Below are positions 8,433-15,652 of a stretch of 49,697 nt of DNA, in pieces. The position numbers and the translations under genes are program-made. Every line of letters starts with the position of its first letter. Within the stretch, counting starts at the first letter, position 1. Source of the DNA: an uncultured Clostridia bacterium (GTDB lineage Bacteria; Bacillota; Clostridia; UBA1381); assembly GCA_934454215.1 (NCBI GenBank), contig CAKSGG010000011.1, forward strand, positions 1 to 49,697, written 5' to 3'. Under the pieces are notes generated by a model. It saw only the letters and a list, made by a program, of their open reading frames with translations, had not been told where the DNA came from and did no database searches.

Positions 8433-9287
8433 TTACTCTCTGCCTATATCTCTATGGTTTACATTAGTTTCATATTCCGTTTTCTTAAAATACTCGCCCA
8501 GCTTATTCGCCATTGTAACACTCCTGTGCTTTCCTCCCGTACAGCCGACAGCTATCGTAACCGAGCTTTTTCCTTCCTCTATATATAAAGGGAGCAGAAA
8601 ATCAAGCATATCAATTAATTTTTCTACAAATTCAACCGCCGCCGGAAAGCTCATAACATAGTCCTGAACCTCTTTATCATTTCCCGTTTTCGGTTTAAGC
8701 TCTTCTATATAAAAGGGATTCGGGAAACACCTAACATCAAACACCAAATCTGCATCAAGCGGCATTCCGTACTTGAACCCGAACGACATTACATTCACTT
8801 CAAAATCGTTCGCCGTCTTTGACGAAAATATATCCTTTAATTTTTCAGGCAATTCGCTGCTTTTCAAGCCCGTTGTATCTATAACGTAATCCGCCTCTGT
8901 CAAAAGCCTTGACAGAATTTTACGCTCCTGTTCGATTGACGCAAGCAGTCCCTTTGAATTTTCCAAAGGGTGCGAACGTCTTGTTTCCTTATATCTTTTT
9001 ACAAGCGTTTCATCGTCCGCATTCAAAAACAGCAGTTTAACGTCATAGTTATTTTTCCTTAATGTCAAAACCTGTTCTACAAGCTGATTTATCATATCGC
9101 CCACTCTTATATCGACGACTATTGCAACATTATTGAATTTTCCGTTCGCCAAAGTAAGCATTTCCGTAAACTTCGGAATCAGCACAGGCGGCATATTGTC
9201 TATGCAAAAATATCCCATATCTTCAAGGTACCGTATTGCTCTTGTTTTGCCCGAGCCCGACATTCCCGTTACTACCGTAATTTTCAT
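8433..9287 (-). CDS. rapZ: RapZ/YvcJ-family nucleotide-binding protein
   Basis: 284-residue P-loop protein. In enterobacteria RapZ is an adaptor that directs RNase E to the GlmZ small RNA; in Firmicutes the YvcJ orthologue hydrolyses GTP and its target is less clear. Visible: Walker A GMSGSGKT (residues 8-15), DNMPP, the family block FGFKYGMPLDADLVFDVRC (about 168-186) and the C-terminal GCTGGKHRSVTMA (about 248-260). Its position between murB and yvcK, 16 and 22 bases away, is the usual Clostridia arrangement and links it with amino-sugar and cell-wall metabolism. Confidence 0.95.
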   Translation of the reverse strand: MKITVVTGMSGSGKTRAIRYLEDMGYFCIDNMPPVLIPKFTEMLTLANGKFNNVAIVVDIRVGDMINQLVEQVLTLRKNNYDVKLLFLNADDETLVKRYKETRRSHPLENSKGLLASIEQERKILSRLLTEADYVIDTTGLKSSELPEKLKDIFSSKTANDFEVNVMSFGFKYGMPLDADLVFDVRCFPNPFYIEELKPKTGNDKEVQDYVMSFPAAVEFVEKLIDMLDFLLPLYIEEGKSSVTIAVGCTGGKHRSVTMANKLGEYFKKTEYETNVNHRDIGRE

Positions 9288-9303
9288 TTTTGTATTTCCC
9301 TCT

Positions 9304-10206
9304 TTATCTTTCTCCTATAAGCCGCACTTCAGGCTCAAGCTGTACGCCGAATTTTTCCGTAACAGTCTTTTGAACGTATTCTATAAGTCTCATAACGTCC
9401 TCCGCCGTCGCTCCGCCCTTATTTACCAAAAATCCTGCGTGAACATCACTCACCTGCGCACCGCCGATTGTATAGCCCATTAGTCCGCTGTCCTGAATCA
9501 GCTTTCCCGCAAAATGACCCTCGGGGCGCTTGAACGTACTTCCTGCCGACGGCATTGAGAGCGGCTGTTTGTCGGCACGGCGTTTATTATAATCAAACAT
9601 TGATGCCTTTATATCGTCATAATTTCCTTTTTTTAATCTCATAACAGCCGATACAATCACAAATCCGCTGTCCTCAAACATACTGTGGCGGTATGACAAA
9701 TCAAGCTCATTTTTTTCGGCAGTTCTTATTTCACCGTCCGTATCTATATATGTCACGCTTTCAAGAACGTCTTTCATCTCACCGCCGTATGCGCCGGCGT
9801 TCATATATATAGCTCCGCCCAACATTCCGGGGATTCCCGAAAGCGTTTCAAAGCCCGAAAGCTCTGCTTTCAAGGCTTCGTTTGCGACAGCCGATAATCT
9901 CGCCCCCGCTCCTGCCGTAACCGTTTCGCCGTCAACGCTTATACCGTTCATTTTTGCTCCGACCTTGATTACCGCTCCTCTGATACCCTTATCGCTCACA
10001 AGCATATTTGAGCCGTTGCCGATAACCATATACGGTATGCCGTTATTTTTGCAGTATTTTATTATATCCGAAATTTCTTCTGCGGATTCCGCATCAACAA
10101 ACACATCGGCAGGACCGCCTATCTTAAACGTGGTATGATTTTTCATCAGTTCATCAAAGTATATATTTTTTGCAAGCCCTTTAAATTCTTCGGTTTTTAT
10201 TTTCAT
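9304..10206 (-). CDS. murB: UDP-N-acetylenolpyruvoylglucosamine reductase
   Basis: FAD enzyme that uses NADPH to reduce UDP-GlcNAc-enolpyruvate to UDP-MurNAc, the second committed step of peptidoglycan synthesis. 300 residues, typical of the short (type II) MurB of Firmicutes. Motifs: NHTTFKIGGPAD; FAD-binding MVIGNGSNMLVSDKG; SGIPGMLGGAIYMNAGAYG; the catalytic-serine segment SAGSTFKRPEG; and C-terminal LEPEVRLIGE with the conserved glutamate. Start ATG 10206. It is 28 bases after hprK and 16 before rapZ. The preceding enzyme of the pathway, MurA, is encoded at 11856-13133 on the other strand. Confidence 0.97.
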   Translation of the reverse strand: MKIKTEEFKGLAKNIYFDELMKNHTTFKIGGPADVFVDAESAEEISDIIKYCKNNGIPYMVIGNGSNMLVSDKGIRGAVIKVGAKMNGISVDGETVTAGAGARLSAVANEALKAELSGFETLSGIPGMLGGAIYMNAGAYGGEMKDVLESVTYIDTDGEIRTAEKNELDLSYRHSMFEDSGFVIVSAVMRLKKGNYDDIKASMFDYNKRRADKQPLSMPSAGSTFKRPEGHFAGKLIQDSGLMGYTIGGAQVSDVHAGFLVNKGGATAEDVMRLIEYVQKTVTEKFGVQLEPEVRLIGER

Positions 10207-10234
10207 TTATGCGCTTTCTCCTTTATCACTGTTA

Positions 10235-11182
10235 TCAGCCTCTCAGGCTTTCTTCCATTTGTCTTATCAATCTGCTGTTAAGCTCATGCGCCGCATTATA
10301 TCCCATTCGTTTCTGGCGGTTATTCATAGCCGCAACCTCAACTATAACGGCAAGATTTCTTCCCAGCTTAACGGGAATTGTAATTGAGGGAATATTTATA
10401 CCCATTATATTTGTATATTCGTCAACCATACCCAGACGGTCGTACTGGCTGCCCTCAACCCACGGTTCAAGATGAATTATCATATCTATATTTTCCGTAT
10501 CTTTAATGGCGCCTATACCGAATATTTCTTTTATATCAATTATTCCTATGCCTCGCAGCTCAACAAAATGCCTGATTATCGCAGGGGACGAGCCGACAAG
10601 CGTTTTATTTGAAACTCTTTTTATTTCAACGGCGTCGTCCGCAACAAGTCTGTGACCCCGCTTAACAAGCTCTATTGCAGTCTCGCTCTTACCAACTCCG
10701 CTTTCGCCCAAAATAAGTATTCCCTCGCCGTAAACCTCCACGAGAACGCCGTGCCTTGTGCGTCTGGGCGCAATCTGCACATTAAGATATGAAATTATCG
10801 CACTCATAAAAGACGATGTAACGTCCTCGGTTCTCAGCAGCGGCACATTATATTTTTCGGCAATTTCCGTCATTTCGGGAAATATCTGCAAGCCTCTTGT
10901 AACAACAAGCGCCGGAAAGCCGAGAGCAAAAAACTTATCAAGCTTTTTTTCACGCTCATCAACGTTAAACTGTTCAAGATAAGTAAACTCCACCATTCCC
11001 ATTATCTGGATTCTGCTTTTGTCGAAATGGTCAAAAAAACCGACCATCTGCAAACCCGGGCGGTTTATATCAGCACTGCCGATAAGCACCTTGTCCATAT
11101 TATCCGGCTCGTATATTATCTCCAACTCAAAGTCATCTATTATCTGCGTTAAAGGTATAGTAAACTCTTTTTCCATTTTCAT
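10235..11182 (-). CDS. hprK: HPr kinase/phosphorylase
   Basis: Bifunctional enzyme that phosphorylates and dephosphorylates Ser46 of HPr (or Crh) to drive carbon catabolite repression through CcpA. Motifs: RRTRHGVLVEVYG, Walker A GESGVGKS (residues 159-166), and the family signature ELRGIGIIDIKEIFG. I chose the ATG at 11182 (315 residues, close to the usual 310-320) because a GAAAGGA ribosome binding site lies just upstream; an in-frame GTG at 11197 would put that site inside the gene. It is first in the hprK-murB-rapZ-yvcK-whiA operon and divergent from rpmB. No ptsH or PTS gene is in the window, so its target cannot be seen. Confidence 0.96.
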   Translation of the reverse strand: MKMEKEFTIPLTQIIDDFELEIIYEPDNMDKVLIGSADINRPGLQMVGFFDHFDKSRIQIMGMVEFTYLEQFNVDEREKKLDKFFALGFPALVVTRGLQIFPEMTEIAEKYNVPLLRTEDVTSSFMSAIISYLNVQIAPRRTRHGVLVEVYGEGILILGESGVGKSETAIELVKRGHRLVADDAVEIKRVSNKTLVGSSPAIIRHFVELRGIGIIDIKEIFGIGAIKDTENIDMIIHLEPWVEGSQYDRLGMVDEYTNIMGINIPSITIPVKLGRNLAVIVEVAAMNNRQKRMGYNAAHELNSRLIRQMEESLRG

Positions 11183-11223
11183 AACCGTTCCTTTCACAGG
11201 GCTTTAATATATCCAATATATCT

Positions 11224-11252
11224 ATTATAACGTAAAACGCAGAATTTTTCAA
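11224..11252 (-). promoter_or_regulatory. Sigma-A-like promoter of hprK operon
   Basis: Minus strand TTGAAA, 17-base spacer, TATAAT, about 40 bases upstream of the chosen hprK ATG. It should drive the whole hprK-to-whiA operon. Confidence 0.7.
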
Positions 11253-11354
11253 TAAAAATATATAATTTTTCTGATTATTTTATTAATAATATATGTGGAA
11301 TGTTATAATCTTTAAAAAAATTTAAAAAAATTCGTAAAATTTAGCACAAAACTA

Positions 11355-11383
11355 TTGCAAAATTCAAATAATTGTGGTAAAAT
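11355..11383 (+). promoter_or_regulatory. Sigma-A-like promoter of rpmB
   Basis: TTGCAA, 17-base spacer, TAAAAT with an extended -10 (TGG just before it). It lies in the 248-base, very AT-rich divergent hprK-rpmB region; nothing else was recognised there. Confidence 0.65.
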
Positions 11384-11430
11384 AATTTTTGATGTTTGAT
11401 TCAAATGGATTTAAGGAGGTGCATTTTAGA

Positions 11431-11619
11431 ATGGCTAAATGTGAAATTTGCGGAAAAGGCGTTTCATTCGGTATCAAGGTATCACACTCACACAGAAGAT
11501 CGAACAGAACATGGAAGCCTAACATAAAAAAGGTTAGAGCTGTAGTAAACGGTTCTGTAAAGTCGGTTAATGTATGTACTCGTTGTCTTCGTTCGGGAAA
11601 GGTTCAGCGTGCAGTTTGA
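11431..11619 (+). CDS. rpmB: 50S ribosomal protein L28
   Basis: Component of the large ribosomal subunit. 62 residues, full length for bacterial L28. The protein begins MAKCEICGKGVSFG and carries SHSHRRSNRTWKPN, the family signature. Two Cys pairs, C4-C7 and C49-C52, make it the zinc-ribbon (C+) type. Start at 11431 is set by an AAGGAGGT site ten bases upstream; an upstream in-frame ATG would add a non-conserved extension and put that site inside the gene. It is a single-gene unit with its own promoter and terminator. Confidence 0.97.
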   Translation: MAKCEICGKGVSFGIKVSHSHRRSNRTWKPNIKKVRAVVNGSVKSVNVCTRCLRSGKVQRAV

Positions 11620-11635
11620 TTTACTGAATGCTTTT

Positions 11636-11667
11636 AACAGCTTGCATAAACGGCAGGCTGTTTTTTT
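11636..11667 (+). terminator. Intrinsic terminator of rpmB
   Basis: AACAGCTTGC pairs with GCAGGCTGTT (one G-U pair) and runs into a seven-base T tract, 16 bases after the rpmB stop. Confidence 0.85.
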
Positions 11668-11747
11668 CTGTAAAGCTTAAAATCATACAAAAATCTTTTT
11701 AACAAATATTACAAAATAATTAAATTTTACTTTTTTGCGATATTTAT

Positions 11748-11776
11748 TTGATTTTTGACCTTTTTTCTGTTATAAT
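11748..11776 (+). promoter_or_regulatory. Sigma-A-like promoter of murA
   Basis: TTGATT, 17-base spacer, TATAAT with extended -10 (TGT before it), about 80 bases upstream of the murA start. Confidence 0.65.
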
Positions 11777-11855
11777 GGTTTAAATGGGGTGAACTCACCA
11801 AAATAACGGATTTATGATTTTACTTTATTAAATACTTTTAAAGGGGTGCATCGTT

Positions 11856-13133
11856 TTGGAGAAACTCTTGGTCAAGGGAGGCAACAGGCTATGCGGTTCT
11901 GTCACGATAAGCGGCGCAAAAAACGCTGCGGTTGCCATACTGCCGGCTTGTCTCTTGGTAAAAGATAAATGCCGTATTGAGAATCTTCCGGATATAAAGG
12001 ACGTGAAGCTTTATTTGCGTATTTTGGAAAATCTCGGTGCGGAGGTAAATATTATTGACCTGAATACAGTTGAAATAGATTGCTCTGACGTATGCTCGTT
12101 TGAACCTCTCGGCGACTTGACGCGTAAAATGCGCGGTTCAAGCTACCTTATGGGAGCGCTTTTGGGGCGCTTTCATAAATTCAGCGTAGACCCTCCGGGC
12201 GGGTGCGATTTCGGAACACGTCCGATAGACCAGCATATAAAAAGCTTTGAGGCGCTCGGCGCTTCGATTAACTTTGACAGAGGCATGATAAACGGTCAGG
12301 CTCAGGCATTGAACGGCGGAAATATCTTTTTTGACGTTGTAACGGTCGGAGCAACAATAAACGCAATACTTGCCGCCGCTCTGGCGGACGGTGTAACGGT
12401 TATAGAAAATGCGGCAAAAGAACCGCATATTGTTGACCTTGCGAACTTCTTAAATGCAATGGGTGCCAATATAAGAGGAGCAGGTACGGATACTATTAAA
12501 ATAAAAGGCGTTTCCGCACTTTCGGGAGGAACATACACTATAATTCCCGACCAGATTGAAGCAGGAACGTTTATGGTTGCCGCTGCGGCAACCAGAGGAG
12601 ATGTTGTACTTAACAACGTAATTCCCCGCCACCTTGACATAATAAGCGCAAAACTTATAGAGGCGGGCGTTCACGTTGAAGACGGTTCGGATTCGGTAAG
12701 GGTTTGGGTGAATGAAAATGACACACTCAAAAAAATCAATTTTATAGCAATGCCCTATCCGGGATTTCCGACAGATATGCAGCCTCAGCTTGTTACGTTT
12801 CTTACGACCATTTCGGGAACGTCAACCGCAAGAGAAGGCGTATGGGATAACCGTTTCCGCTATACAAACGAATTAAAGCGCATGGGCGCAAACATTCGTG
12901 TTGAAGGCAAGCTTGCAATTATAGACGGCGTGGATAAGCTCGTCGGTTCTCATGTAAAAGCGACCGATTTGCGTGCAGGCGCCGCAATGATAATCGCAGG
13001 TCTTATGGCGGACGGTGTTACTGAAATAACCGATATTTACCACATCGACAGAGGCTATGAGAATTTTGAACAGAAATTTATAAACCTCGGCGGAGATATA
13101 AAACGTATTCAGGTTGTCGACCCTGAATTTTAA
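11856..13133 (+). CDS. murA: UDP-N-acetylglucosamine 1-carboxyvinyltransferase
   Basis: Transfers enolpyruvate from PEP to UDP-GlcNAc, the first committed step of peptidoglycan synthesis and the target of fosfomycin. 425 residues, a full-length EPSP-synthase-fold protein. Visible: GAKNAA (residues 20-25) with the conserved Lys-Asn pair; PPGGCDFGTRPIDQH with the catalytic/fosfomycin-reactive cysteine at C117; YPGFPTDMQPQ; DLRAGAAM near the C-terminus. The start is TTG at 11856, supported by AAAGGGG ten bases upstream and by the family N-terminus MEKLLVKGG; no ATG fits. It has its own promoter and a strong terminator. Firmicutes often carry two MurA paralogues; which one this is cannot be decided here. 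Confidence 0.97.
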   Translation: MEKLLVKGGNRLCGSVTISGAKNAAVAILPACLLVKDKCRIENLPDIKDVKLYLRILENLGAEVNIIDLNTVEIDCSDVCSFEPLGDLTRKMRGSSYLMGALLGRFHKFSVDPPGGCDFGTRPIDQHIKSFEALGASINFDRGMINGQAQALNGGNIFFDVVTVGATINAILAAALADGVTVIENAAKEPHIVDLANFLNAMGANIRGAGTDTIKIKGVSALSGGTYTIIPDQIEAGTFMVAAAATRGDVVLNNVIPRHLDIISAKLIEAGVHVEDGSDSVRVWVNENDTLKKINFIAMPYPGFPTDMQPQLVTFLTTISGTSTAREGVWDNRFRYTNELKRMGANIRVEGKLAIIDGVDKLVGSHVKATDLRAGAAMIIAGLMADGVTEITDIYHIDRGYENFEQKFINLGGDIKRIQVVDPEF

Positions 13134-13140
13134 TATCAGT

Positions 13141-13189
13141 AAAACGGTTCATATAAAGGCGGCGCTGCACTTATATGAGCCGTTTTTTA
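13141..13189 (+). terminator. Intrinsic terminator of murA
   Basis: Sixteen-base stem (AAAACGGTTCATATAA with TTATATGAGCCGTTTT, one G-U pair), 14-base loop, T tail, starting eight bases after the murA stop. Confidence 0.85.
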
Positions 13190-13222
13190 TTGAATACCAC
13201 ATAAAAAGGAGCTGTTTTTGAT

Positions 13223-14011
13223 ATGGCTGATTTTTTGTCGCTTATAAGCGGCTCATCGGGCAATTGTACATTTATATCCGACGGCAAAACAAATATACTT
13301 ATCGACTGCGGTCTGAGCGGCAAGCGGCTTGCGGAGCTTCTTGCACAAATCGACATCTCACCCGATTCAATAGACGCATTGCTGATAACGCACGAGCATT
13401 CCGACCATGTCAAGGGTGCAGGCGTTGCCGCAAGACGATATAAATTACCTGTATATGCCACGTCCCGTACTCATTCCGCAATGAACCTCGGCAATGTCAG
13501 TGAGAGCTTAAAGCATACCGTATCACCCGACAAGGATTTTGAAATCGGCAGTATAGGCATTCGTCCTTTTTCAATTCCCCACGATGCGGTCGACCCTGTC
13601 GGATATACGTTTATGTGCGGCGGCAAAAAATACGCAATCGCTACCGATATAGGAGAAATGAATGACAAAATACTTTCTTCAATAAAAGGCAGTGAAAAGG
13701 TTATACTTGAATCGAATCACGATATTAATATGCTCAAAGCAGGTTCATATCCATTTCCGCTGAAACAGAGAATTTTAAGCAATATCGGACATCTTTCAAA
13801 CGAATCAGCGGCAGAAACGGCACTCGAATTGGTAAACTCGGGAACAACCGGCATAATGCTCGGGCATCTCAGCTTGGAGAACAATATGCCTGAGCTTGCA
13901 CTGCTTGAAACCTACAATACTCTTAAAAACTACGGTGTAAATACCGATTCGGACGTAAGTCTGAAAGTAGCCGCAAGAAATTCAATAACACTTTTTGGGA
14001 GCAGAAAATGA
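13223..14011 (+). CDS. walJ: Metallo-beta-lactamase-fold hydrolase, WalJ/YycJ type
   Basis: 262-residue cytoplasmic MBL-fold protein. Members near rlmH in Firmicutes are called WalJ/YycJ, a putative exonuclease-like hydrolase linked to the walRK locus and to coordination of DNA replication with cell division; walRK itself is not here. Visible: N-terminal SGSSGNCTFI; the metal-binding motif THEHSDH (about residues 56-62); FSIPHDAVDPVGY; and C-terminal GTTGIMLGHLSLENN with the last metal ligands. ATG at 13223 follows AAGGAG by 11 bases. Its stop overlaps the rlmH start (ATGA at 14008), a translational coupling common for this pair. Confidence 0.9.
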   Translation: MADFLSLISGSSGNCTFISDGKTNILIDCGLSGKRLAELLAQIDISPDSIDALLITHEHSDHVKGAGVAARRYKLPVYATSRTHSAMNLGNVSESLKHTVSPDKDFEIGSIGIRPFSIPHDAVDPVGYTFMCGGKKYAIATDIGEMNDKILSSIKGSEKVILESNHDINMLKAGSYPFPLKQRILSNIGHLSNESAAETALELVNSGTTGIMLGHLSLENNMPELALLETYNTLKNYGVNTDSDVSLKVAARNSITLFGSRK

Positions 14012-14484
14012 ATATAACTGTAATATGCGCAGGAAAGATAAAGGAAAAATACTTTTCGGCGGCAATAGACGAATACAAAAAACGCCTGTCAAGGTTTGCA
14101 AGTGTTGAAATTATTGAAATTCCCGACGAAAAAATTCCCGATAAAGCGTCGGCTAAAGAAGAAGAGCTTATCCGCAGAAAAGAAGGAGCGGCAATGCTCT
14201 CAAAAATAAAATCGGGTTCGTATGTTATTTCAATGTGTATCGAGGGCAAAGAATTTTCAAGCGAAGAGCTTGCGGCAAAGCTTGAAAATATAACACTGTC
14301 GGCAAGCCGTATAGTTTTTGTTATAGGCGGCTCGCTCGGATTAAGCGATGAAGTTAAAAGCCGTTCGGATTTAAAATTAAGCTTTGGAAAAATTACATTT
14401 CCGCACCAACTTATGAGAGTTGTTTTACTCGAACAGATATACCGTGCATTTAAAATTAATAACAATGAAACCTATCATAAATAA
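14008..14484 (+). CDS. rlmH: 23S rRNA pseudouridine-1915 N3-methyltransferase
   Basis: SPOUT-fold SAM enzyme that methylates N3 of pseudouridine 1915 in helix 69 of 23S rRNA. 158 residues, standard length. Family blocks: ICAGKIKEKYF at the start, DEKIPDKAS, the SAM-binding knot FVIGGSLGLS, and the C-terminus TFPHQLMRVVLLEQIYRAF ending in YHK, the invariant tail of the family. Four-base overlap with walJ. No promoter of its own is needed. Confidence 0.97.
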   Translation: MNITVICAGKIKEKYFSAAIDEYKKRLSRFASVEIIEIPDEKIPDKASAKEEELIRRKEGAAMLSKIKSGSYVISMCIEGKEFSSEELAAKLENITLSASRIVFVIGGSLGLSDEVKSRSDLKLSFGKITFPHQLMRVVLLEQIYRAFKINNNETYHK

Positions 14485-14551
14485 AATTATACACTCTGCA
14501 CATATATTTGAATTTGATTTAGAACTTTTTAAACAAAATTACAAAATTTTA

Positions 14552-14580
14552 TTGACAAAAGTATTTTTATATGGTAGAAT
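14552..14580 (+). promoter_or_regulatory. Strong sigma-A-like promoter of sigH
   Basis: Consensus TTGACA, 17-base spacer, TAGAAT, 36 bases upstream of the sigH start. Confidence 0.8.
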
Positions 14581-14616
14581 ATGTATAATACTTATATCAG
14601 GAGAAGGAGATTTTGC

Positions 14617-15234
14617 ATGAATATCGCCTTGAAAAAATTTTCAGCTTTTACAGATGAGGAACTCGTAAAAAAAGCACAGCAGGGCGATAAAGCCGCACTT
14701 GAGGCTATAATACTCAGATACAAAAATCTTGTCTACTCGAAATCGAAAGCATTTTTTCTGATGGGAGCAGATGAAGACGACATTATACAGGAAGGACTTA
14801 TAGGACTTTATAACGCAGTCAAAAAATTTGACGGTGATAAGTTTCCGTTTTTCAAGGTTTTTGCCGGAATATGTATCAAACGGCGTATTATAACGGCAGT
14901 TAAGGAAGCGTCACGCAAAAAGCACTCCCCCTTAAATTCATATGTTTCACTTGATAACAATAGTTTTGATGACGAAAGCGATACAACACTGTTGGACGTT
15001 TTAGCCTTCGATGAGCTCCAGAATCCTGAGGCGATATTGATTAACAGAGAAAATATAAATGGTATGGAGTATGAGATAAACAAAGCGTTAAGCGAAATGG
15101 AGCTTGAGGTTTTGTTTGAGTATTTAGAAGGGCGTTCCTATCAGGAAATCGCAGACATTCTCGGCAAAGACTACAAATCTGTAGACAATGCAATACAGCG
15201 TATTAAGAAAAAGCTGCAATATCTTATCAAATAG
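14617..15234 (+). CDS. sigH: RNA polymerase sporulation sigma factor SigH
   Basis: Sigma-70-family factor of the SigH (sigma-30) type, which in Bacillus and Clostridia controls entry into stationary phase and sporulation. 205 residues. Region 2 includes DEELVKKAQQGDKAALEAII, DDIIQEGLIGLYNAVKKFD and FPFFKVFAGICIKRRIITAV; region 4 is LSEMELEVLFEYLEGRSYQEIADILG with the HTH YKSVDNAIQRIKKKL. Start ATG 14617 is preceded by GGAGAAGGAGA; an in-frame upstream ATG at 14581 would bury that site. The stop is TAG. The zinc-ribbon gene follows after 33 bases, probably in the same transcript. Its presence supports a spore-forming lineage. Confidence 0.93.
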   Translation: MNIALKKFSAFTDEELVKKAQQGDKAALEAIILRYKNLVYSKSKAFFLMGADEDDIIQEGLIGLYNAVKKFDGDKFPFFKVFAGICIKRRIITAVKEASRKKHSPLNSYVSLDNNSFDDESDTTLLDVLAFDELQNPEAILINRENINGMEYEINKALSEMELEVLFEYLEGRSYQEIADILGKDYKSVDNAIQRIKKKLQYLIK

Positions 15235-15267
15235 GAACAAGGATATAGACTGAAAGGAAAGAAAATT

Positions 15268-15543
15268 ATGTATGAAGATAAGTCTTTGATTTGTAAGGAT
15301 TGCGGCAAGGAATTTATATTCACAGCCGGCGAACAGGAGTTTTATGCTGAAAAGGGGTTTGAGAACGACCCTATCAGATGTAAGGAATGCAGAACTGCAA
15401 GAAAAGAGCGCATGAGACCTCAAAGAGAAATGTTTGAAATCGTATGCGCAGCATGCGGCACTGTAGATAAGGTTCCGTTTGAACCTCGTCATGACAGGCC
15501 TGTTTATTGCAGTAAGTGCTATGAGGAACACAAAAACGACTAA
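15268..15543 (+). CDS. Zinc-ribbon protein with four CxxC pairs
   Basis: 91-residue protein, probably binding two zinc ions through four CxxC pairs: C9/C12, C38/C41, C60/C63 and C81/C84. The first half (ICKDCGKEFIFTAGEQEFY and DPIRCKECR) matches the zinc_ribbon_4 / probable zinc-ribbon domain of small Clostridia proteins; the second half (VCAACGTVDKVPFEP, YCSKCYEEH) matches the CxxC domain also seen in CxxC_CXXC_SSSS-type proteins. Molecular role unknown; RNA or protein binding is likely for such ribbons. AAAGGA precedes the ATG. It follows sigH closely and ends the operon at a terminator. Confidence 0.85.
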   Translation: MYEDKSLICKDCGKEFIFTAGEQEFYAEKGFENDPIRCKECRTARKERMRPQREMFEIVCAACGTVDKVPFEPRHDRPVYCSKCYEEHKND

Positions 15544-15553
15544 ATTATTATAT

Positions 15554-15590
15554 AAGGGACTGCATCATTTTGTTGCAGTCCCTTGTTTTT
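15554..15590 (+). terminator. Intrinsic terminator of sigH operon
   Basis: AAGGGACTGCA pairs perfectly with TGCAGTCCCTT around a nine-base loop and is followed by GTTTTT. Confidence 0.88.
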
Positions 15591-15618
15591 ACCTAAAAAA
15601 TAAATTTTAATCAACAGC

Positions 15619-15648
15619 AAAATCCCTCGGTTATAACCGAGGGATTTT
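15619..15648 (-). terminator. Terminator of the SLH gene (perfect 30-base palindrome)
   Basis: Perfectly palindromic from AAAATCCCTCGG to CCGAGGGATTTT, so it can form the same T-tailed hairpin in either direction. It lies five bases past the SLH gene stop on the minus strand and backs up the sigH-operon terminator on the plus strand. Confidence 0.82.
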
Positions 15649-15652
15649 ATTA

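Noticed and set aside
15232..15270. sigH ends in TAG and the next gene is in the same frame 33 bases later, as if a readthrough fusion.
   Set aside because: SigH is full length at the TAG, the zinc-ribbon gene has its own AAAGGA site and ATG, and one in three neighbours would share frame by chance.
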